Assembly: GCA_027623845.1 (NCBI GenBank)
Contig: JAQBUJ010000199.1
Location: 1 to 6,400, forward strand
DNA length: 6,400 nt
Source: Pseudomonadota bacterium
Lineage (GTDB): Bacteria; Pseudomonadota; Alphaproteobacteria; Thalassobaculales; Thalassobaculaceae
Direction of reading: 5' to 3'
The position numbers were made by a program, and so were the translations under genes. Positions within the stretch are counted from its first letter, which is position 1. Every line of letters begins with the position of its first letter. Below the pieces are notes generated by a model. It worked only from the letters and a program-made list of their open reading frames with translations. It ran no database searches and was not told where the DNA came from. Below are positions 1 through 5,426 of the stretch, one piece after another.

Positions 1-269
1 GAGCCCACGGGGGCGTTCGGATCGATATTATCGTTGGCGATCAAGCTGCGCAGCCGGGTTAATTGCGCCTCGATCTCCGCCTCGGTGGTCGCGGTACGAA
101 GCAGAAAGCCCGGCTGCGGCAGCGGTGATTGTTCGTCGACCCGGGACGGGGTCTGATCAATCAACGGCGCCGTCGATGGCGTCGGGCGCGATGCCGGGCG
201 GGAAATCCGGCGGATCAACTCGGCCCGGGTTTCACTTGGCGCCCCGGTATTGGTTGGTGGCAGAGCCAT
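1..269 (-). CDS. Unrecognised protein, N-terminal part, runs off the left edge
   Basis: An open frame begins at an ATG whose first base is 269 and continues without a stop to the window edge, giving 89 visible residues. A GAGG sequence at 278-281 lies 8 bases before the ATG and is a good ribosome binding site. Residues 1 to about 55 are rich in Pro, Thr, Ser and Arg with little hydrophobic content, so they are probably disordered. Residues about 58-80 look helical and charged (TEAEIEAQLTRLRSLIAN). The visible part then ends in NIDPNAPVGS. I see no signal peptide or membrane segment. I do not recognise the family and assign no function. It follows the aminotransferase on the same strand after 89 bases, but a promoter-like pair in that gap suggests it may have its own transcript. 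A coding call is supported by the start site and uninterrupted frame only. Confidence 0.6.
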   Translation of the reverse strand, partial: MALPPTNTGAPSETRAELIRRISRPASRPTPSTAPLIDQTPSRVDEQSPLPQPGFLLRTATTEAEIEAQLTRLRSLIANDNIDPNAPVG

Positions 270-316
270 GGTTGCCGCCTCGCGGTTAAATCAGGTCAAT
301 TCTACCGGATTTCCCG
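199..316. repeat. 12-base inverted pair flanking a start codon
   Basis: CGGGAAATCCGG at 199-210 is the exact reverse complement of CCGGATTTCCCG at 305-316. The first copy is inside the left-edge coding region (about codons 20-24). The second lies between the -35 and -10 boxes of the candidate promoter. The centres are 106 bases apart, close to ten helical turns. Each copy is itself an imperfect dyad (CGG, five bases, CCG). It could be a two-site operator or a long-range RNA pairing that encloses the ribosome binding site, or it could be chance. Confidence 0.35.
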
Positions 317-327
317 ATAAAAGCGAA
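299..327 (-). promoter_or_regulatory. Candidate sigma70-type promoter for the left-edge gene
   Basis: On the minus strand, TAGAAT (299-304, five of six matches to the -10 consensus) is preceded after 17 bases by TTCGCT (322-327, three of six matches to the -35 consensus). A transcript from it would start near 292, giving a leader of about 23 bases before the ATG at 269. The -35 box is poor, so this is a suggestion. One arm of a 12-base inverted pair fills most of the spacer. Confidence 0.35.
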
Positions 328-358
328 GCGTCGGCGCTGGGCGGCGTGAATTGTCGCC

Positions 359-1534
359 TCAGCGTCCACCAATCACCGTTTCCAGCGCGTCCATGGCCTG
401 GTGCAGCTTCTCCGGCGTCGAGGCGTAACATAGCCTGAGATAGCCCTCACCGCTGGGCCCGAACGCACTGCCGGGGGCTAGGCCGACATTGCAGCGATCG
501 ATCAGCTCCTTACAAAAACTGAGAGAGTCGGTCATGCCGTCGACGGCGAAAAACGCATAGAAGGCACCATTCGGCCGCGTTGCCCGCACCCGCGGCCAGG
601 TCTCCAACCGGTCAAAAACAACATCTCGACCGGTTTGACAGCGCGTGCGTAGATCCTTGATCACTGCATCGCCACCGGTCAGCGCGGCGATCCCAGCCCG
701 CTGAATGAATTGCGGCACCCCCGATGTTGAAATCTGGATCAGCTTGGCGATGGTCGGTCTCAACCCCTCCGGATGCACCATCCATCCCATGCGCCATCCG
801 GTCATCAGCCATGATTTCGAAAAACTGTTGATCGCAATCACCTTGTCGTGTGGCTCGGCCAGTTGCAGCATCGAGGAGGCGACCGGCCGGTCGAAGACCA
901 GAGTGTGATAGACCTCGTCGGAAAGGATCCAGATATCGCGCTCGCGGGCGAAATCAAGCAATCGAACCTGATCAGCCTCAGGCATGATCCAACCGGTTGG
1001 ATTACCCGGCGAATTCAGGAATATCGCCTTGGTGCGTTCGGTAACGACGGCGAACAACTCATCCAGATCAAGATTCCACCCGTCCTCGGACAGCCGGATC
1101 GTGGCATGGGTCGCGACGCCCTGATTGACCTCGATGGTTGAATAGATGTTCGGCCAGACCGGCCCGATCACCACGACCTCGTCTCCCGCCTCGATCAGCA
1201 TCTGCATGGCCAAGGCGATCGCCATCATGCCTGAATTGGTCACGGTAATGCGGTCGTCCGAAAGGTCGACATCAAAGATCCGCTTGTTGTAGAACCGCAA
1301 GGCGTCGCGCAGATCGGCGATGCCGTTTTGGTCGGTATAAAAGGTCTCGCCGCGCACCAGCGCCGCATGCGCCGCATCGGAGATAAAACTCGGGGTCGGC
1401 ACATCACCCTCGCCGAACCACAACGGGATTAGCCCCTGGCGATCCCAGCCATGGATGGCAACCTCAACAATATCGGTTTCAGCCAGAGAGGTCACCGACC
1501 CACGCAGGGTCGAAAGGTCGAGGTTGTCCGGCAT
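359..1534 (-). CDS. Class I/II PLP-dependent aminotransferase
   Basis: This is a 391-residue fold-type I aminotransferase, a cytoplasmic enzyme moving an amino group between an amino acid and a 2-oxo acid; the substrate cannot be read from sequence. Visible landmarks are NPTG at 178-181, DEVY at 206-209 (Asp to the pyridine nitrogen, Tyr to the cofactor), the Schiff-base Lys240 in SFSKSWLMTGWRMGW with phosphate-binding Arg248, and Arg367 in YLRLCYA, which normally binds the substrate carboxylate. The segment IPLWFGEGDVPTP near residues 36-48 is the usual N-terminal motif of this group. I chose the ATG at 1534 because GGAG (1541-1544) sits 6 bases upstream and because homologues of this type begin close to the LRGSV segment. 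A TTG at 1603 would add 23 unconserved-looking residues; it overlaps a candidate -35 box, although a purine-rich GGGAGGAGGAG tract precedes it. Length is normal and all key residues are present. It is divergent from the phosphatase pair. Confidence 0.93.
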   Translation of the reverse strand: MPDNLDLSTLRGSVTSLAETDIVEVAIHGWDRQGLIPLWFGEGDVPTPSFISDAAHAALVRGETFYTDQNGIADLRDALRFYNKRIFDVDLSDDRITVTNSGMMAIALAMQMLIEAGDEVVVIGPVWPNIYSTIEVNQGVATHATIRLSEDGWNLDLDELFAVVTERTKAIFLNSPGNPTGWIMPEADQVRLLDFARERDIWILSDEVYHTLVFDRPVASSMLQLAEPHDKVIAINSFSKSWLMTGWRMGWMVHPEGLRPTIAKLIQISTSGVPQFIQRAGIAALTGGDAVIKDLRTRCQTGRDVVFDRLETWPRVRATRPNGAFYAFFAVDGMTDSLSFCKELIDRCNVGLAPGSAFGPSGEGYLRLCYASTPEKLHQAMDALETVIGGR

Positions 1535-1575
1535 CGGAAACTCCAAGCTCTGGTCACGCGGATTTTGACCGGCTG

Positions 1576-1603
1576 ACCATAGGACGATCGTGGAACCAAT
1601 CAA
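1576..1603 (-). promoter_or_regulatory. Candidate promoter for the aminotransferase
   Basis: On the minus strand TTGATT (1598-1603) is followed after 16 bases by TATGGT (1576-1581). Each box matches the sigma70 consensus at four of six positions. Transcription would begin near 1569 and leave a leader of about 35 bases before the ATG at 1534, which agrees with the shorter start. Evidence is by motif and position only. Confidence 0.3.
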
Positions 1604-1631
1604 GCGCCGTCTTCTCCTCCTCCCTTAGGCC

Positions 1632-1660
1632 TTGGGCGCCGGCCCGTAGGATGCTATGAA
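1632..1660 (+). promoter_or_regulatory. Candidate promoter for the phosphatase pair
   Basis: TTGGGC (1632-1637) and TATGAA (1655-1660) are separated by 17 bases on the plus strand, in the gap divergent from the aminotransferase. The expected transcript start, near 1667, would fall after the ATG at 1661 and before the ATG at 1694, which favours the later start. The -35 match is weak (three of six). Confidence 0.25.
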
Positions 1661-1693
1661 ATGCCGCCTTTTCATCCCAACATTCGGTCCAAA

Positions 1694-2299
1694 ATGTCCG
1701 CCACGATCTATCTCATTCGCCACGGAGAAACCACCTGGAACCGGATTGGTCGGTTGCAGGGCCAGGCTGACTCTCCGCTAACCTTGCACGGCACCCGACA
1801 GGCCGAGGCCGTCGGCCATGCCTTGCGGCCGTTGGTTGACGGCGCCGACTTTCAGTTCTGGGCCAGCCCATTGCCCCGAACCCGGCAAACCGCAGCGATC
1901 ATTTGCGACGTCATCGAGCATGACTACGAGACGATTACCTTCGACGATCGGTTGAAGGAAATCACCTTGGGCGACCGGGACGGCTATGCCGGTTGGCGCG
2001 AGTTGGCGCGCGATTTTCCCAAAGAGGCTGAGATCCGCCGGAAAGATCCCTGGAATTTTCGCCACCCCAACGGCGAAAGCAGCCAGATGGTGCAGGACCG
2101 GGTCAACCCGTTGCTTGAGCATTGGAAGGTCGAGGGCGGCACGCATGTCGTGGTTTCGCATGGGGTCGCCATCAAGATCCTGCGCGGCCTTCAGCTGAAT
2201 CTCAACGAGCAGGAAACCTTTGCGCTCGACCGACCGCAAGAGGCTTTTCACCGGCTGCGCGACGACGGGATTGAGGTAATCGAGGTAACGCTTCCATGA
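1694..2299 (+). CDS. Histidine phosphatase (phosphoglycerate mutase-like), first copy
   Basis: This encodes a cytoplasmic histidine phosphatase superfamily protein of 201 residues. Members transfer phosphate to a histidine in an RHG motif, then to water or another acceptor. Counting from the ATG at 1694, the catalytic set is complete: Arg9-His10 in LIRHGET, Arg62 in SPLPRTRQTA, Glu89 in RLKEIT and His156 in VVSHG. After the Glu, relatives usually have a G-x-W-[ED]-G sequence; here it reads GDRDG, so the Trp is replaced by Arg, and the following 40 residues differ strongly from the second copy. The substrate cannot be decided; sugar phosphates, phosphoserine and alpha-ribazole phosphate are all handled by this superfamily. 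The start is uncertain. ATG 1694 gives the N-terminus typical of the family (MSATIYLIRHG) but lacks a clear ribosome site. ATG 1661 has AGGA 9 bases upstream and would add 11 residues. The stop overlaps the next start. Confidence 0.92.
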   Translation: MSATIYLIRHGETTWNRIGRLQGQADSPLTLHGTRQAEAVGHALRPLVDGADFQFWASPLPRTRQTAAIICDVIEHDYETITFDDRLKEITLGDRDGYAGWRELARDFPKEAEIRRKDPWNFRHPNGESSQMVQDRVNPLLEHWKVEGGTHVVVSHGVAIKILRGLQLNLNEQETFALDRPQEAFHRLRDDGIEVIEVTLP

Positions 2300-2904
2300 G
2301 TATGGCTACAACCGGCCCGCTGTATCTGCTGCGCCACGGAGAGACGATCTGGAACCGGGCCAAGCGGCTGCAGGGGCACATGGACACGCCTTTGACATTG
2401 CGGGGCGTGCAACAGGCCGAAGCCATGGGCAAGGCCTTGGCGCGGGAACTCGATGGCGTGGCGCCGGCGGTGTTTTTCGCCAGCCCGCTGGGTAGGACCC
2501 GACAAACCGCGGCGATCATCGCCGATGCGATTGCCCATGACCCCGAGACCATTGTCTTCGACGATCGGCTGAAAGAGGTGACCTTCGGCATCTGGGACGG
2601 TCTGAACATTGATGAACTTCGCGCCGACCACGGCGAGACCTGGCAAAGCCGGCTCGACGACAAATGGCGGTTCGTGCCGCCCGGCGGCGAGAGCTATATG
2701 CAGGTTGGCGACCGTGTCGGCGATTTTCTGGCCGAGCTACCAGCGCAGCGACCGCTCGTCGTGGTCGCCCACGGCGCCCATAACCGGGTGTTTCGAGGGC
2801 TATGGCGCGGGCTGGAGCCAACTGAATTCCTGGCGTTGGACGAGCCCCAGGACGGTTTTTATCGATTGGATCCGGGCGGGCTCGAAACCTTCATTCACGC
2901 ATAA
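2296..2904 (+). CDS. Histidine phosphatase (phosphoglycerate mutase-like), second copy
   Basis: This is a 202-residue paralogue of the preceding gene. Its ATG shares bases with the previous TGA (ATGA, 2296-2299), so translation is probably coupled and the two proteins are made together. The catalytic residues are Arg13-His14 in LLRHGET, Arg67 in SPLGRTRQTA, Glu94 in RLKEVT and His159 in VVAHG. Unlike the first copy it keeps the Trp in FGIWDG (97-102), so it looks like the more conventional enzyme. I count 26 identities in the first 40 aligned residues of the two proteins, and matching stretches remain visible in DNA, such as the codons for RTRQTAAII and FDDRLKE. This points to tandem duplication followed by divergence in the lid or substrate region. 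A second ATG lies two codons in (2302). The gene ends 24 bases before the convergent C40 peptidase gene, with no convincing terminator between them. Substrate unknown. Confidence 0.93.
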   Translation: MSMATTGPLYLLRHGETIWNRAKRLQGHMDTPLTLRGVQQAEAMGKALARELDGVAPAVFFASPLGRTRQTAAIIADAIAHDPETIVFDDRLKEVTFGIWDGLNIDELRADHGETWQSRLDDKWRFVPPGGESYMQVGDRVGDFLAELPAQRPLVVVAHGAHNRVFRGLWRGLEPTEFLALDEPQDGFYRLDPGGLETFIHA

Positions 2905-2928
2905 AGGTTTGGCGCACGTTTTGGGCGC

Positions 2929-3795
2929 TCAGAGCCGGCGCACCGTTGTTATGGCAAGGCCCATGGCCGCCACGCGCGCGAGGAACCGGTCAAGCGGTTC
3001 TTCCGCAACGCACATGTGGTGGGCATTGGCGTGCAGAACCCGGTCCGGTCCGGACACCACCACCACATGCCCCTTCATGAACAACAGGTCCCCCGCCTGA
3101 ACGTCGGCAATGCCGTTTTCCACGATCGCGCCAACGCAGCGCTCCTGTTGATCGGAATCGCGTGGTGCCGAGCGCCCAGACCGCATCAGCGCCAACTGAA
3201 CAAGGCCCGAGCAATCCACCCCCAGGCTGGACCGCCCCCCCCATAGATAGGGCGCGCCGAGAAAACATCGGGCGGCGGTGATGAGATCACTCTTGGTATC
3301 CGCCAGCCCCGCCCCAGCGCCAATCTGCATCAGATGCCGCCGGGATACCCATCCGCCGGCATCGGTCAAACAGTAGCCATGCGCCTCATCGGATACCGCC
3401 AGGCGGCTGGTCATGTGCAAAGTCGTGACCGGCCAACTCTTCAGATCGGGCTTTTCAAACGCATAGGTTCGCAACGCCGAGACCTCGTGGGTCGCGGTAA
3501 CGGTATCGTGCGCCAATCCATCCGCCGGCGCGAAACCGACATAACCGTCGGTTTGACACTGCCCCCAGGCCCAGGGGCCAATCCGATCATAAACTGTGAA
3601 GTTTTCACCGAATAACAGCTCGGAAATCCGGCTGGCAGCGGCCTCAGGCGCGCCGCGCAACGGCGCCACACCGGCTGTTACCTTCATGATCTGACCATCG
3701 ACGAACCGCTCAGCGTCGACCTTGCCCTGTAAATAGGACGCCGCCACACTCTCGCGAAACGGATGTTCGCGCGGGTCCAGCGGCTGATCGTTCAC
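2929..3795 (-). CDS. C40 (NlpC/P60) peptidase with N-terminal SH3-like regions
   Basis: This encodes a 288-residue NlpC/P60 cysteine peptidase, a family that cuts gamma-D-Glu to diamino-acid bonds in peptidoglycan peptides. The C-terminal catalytic domain (about 168-288) shows PYLWGG at 182-187, nucleophile Cys195 in VDCSGLVQLAL, His243 in MKGHVVV and His255 in VLHANAHH. Residues about 35-95 and 105-158 look like two bacterial SH3 domains (segments such as VTAGVAPLRGAP and GYVGFAP). There is no signal peptide or membrane helix, so I infer a cytoplasmic enzyme. The layout resembles the murein-peptide recycling enzyme YkfC of Bacillus, which has SH3-like domains before NlpC/P60. The start is GTG at 3795, overlapping the TGA of the VWA gene by four bases (GTGA), with AGGA 9 bases upstream at 3805-3808. 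Coupling to the VWA gene is therefore likely. It is the last gene of the minus-strand cluster. Confidence 0.92.
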   Translation of the reverse strand: MNDQPLDPREHPFRESVAASYLQGKVDAERFVDGQIMKVTAGVAPLRGAPEAAASRISELLFGENFTVYDRIGPWAWGQCQTDGYVGFAPADGLAHDTVTATHEVSALRTYAFEKPDLKSWPVTTLHMTSRLAVSDEAHGYCLTDAGGWVSRRHLMQIGAGAGLADTKSDLITAARCFLGAPYLWGGRSSLGVDCSGLVQLALMRSGRSAPRDSDQQERCVGAIVENGIADVQAGDLLFMKGHVVVVSGPDRVLHANAHHMCVAEEPLDRFLARVAAMGLAITTVRRL

Positions 3796-4970
3796 GATTT
3801 CAATTCCTGAATGGCCCGGTCAAGGCCGCCGATGGTCAACGGGTACATATTCCCGTCCAGCAATTCCTCGACCATCTCGATCGATCGTGTGTAGCGCCAA
3901 TACTTTTCCTGGGTCGGGTTGAGCCAGATACAACGGTTGAAATGGCTTTTGAAACGTTGGACCCAAGTCGCGCCCGGCTCCGGGTTCATATGTTCGACGC
4001 TGCCGCCGGCGACGGTAATTTCGTAGGGGCTCATCGAGGCGTCACCGATGAAAATGCATTTGTAGTTGGCGCCATAAGTGTTCAGCACCTCCCAGGTCGG
4101 GATTTTCTCGATATGGCGCCGGCGATTGTCTTTCCACAAACCCTCGTAGGGACAGTTGTGAAAGTAGAAATACTCCAGATGCTTAAACTCGCTCCGCGCC
4201 GCTGAGAACAGCTCCTCGGTCAGTTTGACATAGGGGTCCATGGAACCGCCGACATCGAAGAACAACAGCACGTTCACCGCGTTATGACGCTCGGGAACCA
4301 TCTTGATATCCAGAAAGCCACCATTGCGGGCGGTCGAGGAAATGGTGTCCGGCAGGTCCAGTTCATCGGCCACCCCCTCGCGGGCGAACCGGCGGAGCTT
4401 GCGCAGCGCCACCTTGATGTTGCGGGTGCCAATCTCGACCGTATCATCCAGGTTCTTGTACTCGCGCTTGTCCCAGACCTTGACGGCGCGGCGGTTGCGG
4501 CCTTCCTCCTGACCTATCCGCACCCCCTCGGGATTGTATCCCTGGGCGCCGAACGGCGATTTACCAGCCGTGCCAATCCACTTGTTACCGCCCTGGTGCC
4601 GGGCTTTTTGCTCTTCCAGACGCTTCTTCAGCGTCTCCATCAACTCGTCCCAGCCGCCCATCGCTTCAATCTGCGCCTTCTCCTCGTCGGAGAGATGCAG
4701 CTGCGCCATCGCTTTCAACCAGTCTTCCGGGATATCCTTACCGAACAATTCATCCAGCAGTTCCAAGCCCTTGAAACAATGCCCGAAAACCTGGTCAAAA
4801 CGGTCAATATGCCGTTCATCCTTCACCAGGCTGGCGCGCGAAAGATAATAGAAGCTGTCGATGGAATAGTCGGCAACCCCCTGTTTCACCGCCTCCAGCA
4901 GGGTCAGATATTCCTTCAGCGAGACCGGAATCTCCGCTTTCTTGAGCGAGTAGAAGAAGGTCGTGAACAT
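3792..4970 (-). CDS. VWA domain protein, CoxE-like
   Basis: This 392-residue protein has a CoxE-type architecture. A mostly helical, charged N-terminal part (1-125) is followed by a Gly-rich linker with a GAQGYNPEGVRIG segment (141-153), then a helical bridge and a von Willebrand A domain from about 230. The metal site (MIDAS) is at Asp239 in FFDVGGSMDP; the standard DxSxS reads D-V-G-G-S, so the first Ser is Gly241 while Ser243 is kept. The second MIDAS Asp is probably Asp310 in FIGDASMSP. No signal or membrane segment is visible, so it is expected in the cytoplasm. In known systems a MoxR AAA+ ATPase and a VWA protein work as a pair to remodel or insert a cofactor into a target; CoxD and CoxE do this for CO dehydrogenase, but no cox structural gene is present here. 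The start ATG at 4970 has GGAAGG about 12 bases upstream, a poorly spaced ribosome site, 56 bases after the exported-protein gene. Confidence 0.9.
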   Translation of the reverse strand: MFTTFFYSLKKAEIPVSLKEYLTLLEAVKQGVADYSIDSFYYLSRASLVKDERHIDRFDQVFGHCFKGLELLDELFGKDIPEDWLKAMAQLHLSDEEKAQIEAMGGWDELMETLKKRLEEQKARHQGGNKWIGTAGKSPFGAQGYNPEGVRIGQEEGRNRRAVKVWDKREYKNLDDTVEIGTRNIKVALRKLRRFAREGVADELDLPDTISSTARNGGFLDIKMVPERHNAVNVLLFFDVGGSMDPYVKLTEELFSAARSEFKHLEYFYFHNCPYEGLWKDNRRRHIEKIPTWEVLNTYGANYKCIFIGDASMSPYEITVAGGSVEHMNPEPGATWVQRFKSHFNRCIWLNPTQEKYWRYTRSIEMVEELLDGNMYPLTIGGLDRAIQELKS

Positions 4971-4988
4971 GGATCGATAATACCTTCC

Positions 4989-5009
4989 GTAGGGGCGGCG
5001 TCACCCGCC
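4989..5009 (+). repeat. REP-like hairpin with a GTAG lead
   Basis: On the plus strand GTAG (4989-4992) and one G are followed by GGCGG (4994-4998), a six-base loop (CGTCAC) and CCGCC (5005-5009), a five-pair GC stem. CGTCAC is repeated directly at 5011-5016. The tetranucleotide GTAG next to a small hairpin is the layout of REP elements recognised by TnpA-REP (RAYT) transposases. It sits between two genes of one apparent operon and ends about six bases upstream of the VWA gene's ribosome site on the minus-strand transcript, so it might also modulate that gene. A single copy cannot establish the family. Confidence 0.35.
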
Positions 5010-5026
5010 GACGTCACTTCCTGATG

Positions 5027-5422
5027 TTACTTCTCCGCATCCCGGACCGCATCGCGCAATTGCAGCAGCTTGGACGACAATTCCATACCGCCTTGATCGG
5101 TGCAATCGCGACCCAGGGGCTTGGCGTTCGCCCTGGCTTTGACCATCGCTTCGACAACGATGGCTAAATCCGCCTCGTCCGCGCCGATCGCCACAAGCAT
5201 CTTGCGCACCTGATCGGAGAAATAACCGACCTCCGCTTCGTCGCCGCCGCAGGGAATTACCGTGGCGTTGATATAGCCGGCATGCCTGCCCAACGCGATG
5301 AGTTCGTCCCGCGCCGTCTCAGCGAAACGCCCGGCCAGTACCGGCGATGGCCCCGCCAAGATCAGCGCCAATACCACCGCCAGACAAGTTCCAACCGCTC
5401 GCCACCGCCGCCAGGACACCAT
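5027..5422 (-). CDS. Small exported protein of unknown function
   Basis: This encodes a 131-residue protein that I do not recognise. The N-terminus is a clear Sec signal peptide: Arg-rich residues 2-8, a hydrophobic core at about 10-23 and a cleavage site after PVLA at residue 30. There is no lipobox Cys, so the mature protein (about 101 residues) should be soluble in the periplasm. It has exactly two cysteines, Cys58 in VIPCGG and Cys107 in GRDCTD, which probably form a disulfide. The rest is helical and acidic, with YINATVIPCGGDEAEVGYFSD (48-68) as the most distinctive stretch. I chose ATG 5422 because GGAG (5431-5434) lies 8 bases upstream and because it begins 4 bases after the ATPase stop; the frame stays open further upstream only because it overlaps the ATPase gene. 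Its place between a MoxR ATPase and its VWA partner suggests a linked job, but its compartment differs from theirs. No function is assigned. Confidence 0.8.
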   Translation of the reverse strand: MVSWRRWRAVGTCLAVVLALILAGPSPVLAGRFAETARDELIALGRHAGYINATVIPCGGDEAEVGYFSDQVRKMLVAIGADEADLAIVVEAMVKARANAKPLGRDCTDQGGMELSSKLLQLRDAVRDAEK

Positions 5423-5426
5423 CGCC

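Noticed and set aside
327..338. Terminator after the aminotransferase (AGCG, four-base loop, CGCT, then a short T-run on the minus strand)
   Set aside because: A four-pair stem is too weak, and the T stretch begins only after three further bases.
848..1141. Plus-strand open frame opposite the aminotransferase
   Set aside because: It is antisense to the catalytic region of a clear PLP enzyme, with no start signal or motif of its own.
1535..1603. Upstream TTG start extending the aminotransferase by 23 residues, with a purine-rich GGGAGGAGGAG tract before it
   Set aside because: The ATG at 1534 has a better-spaced ribosome site and a family-like N-terminus, and the TTG falls in a candidate -35 box. 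The tract keeps some doubt alive.
2905..2928. Possible bidirectional terminator between the convergent phosphatase and peptidase genes
   Set aside because: The only pairing is about five pairs, including a G-U, around a nine-base loop, and there is no T-run after it.
4284..5024. Long plus-strand open frame (246 codons) opposite the VWA gene
   Set aside because: It is antisense to a well-supported VWA gene, shows no recognisable motif, and runs across the intergenic hairpin.
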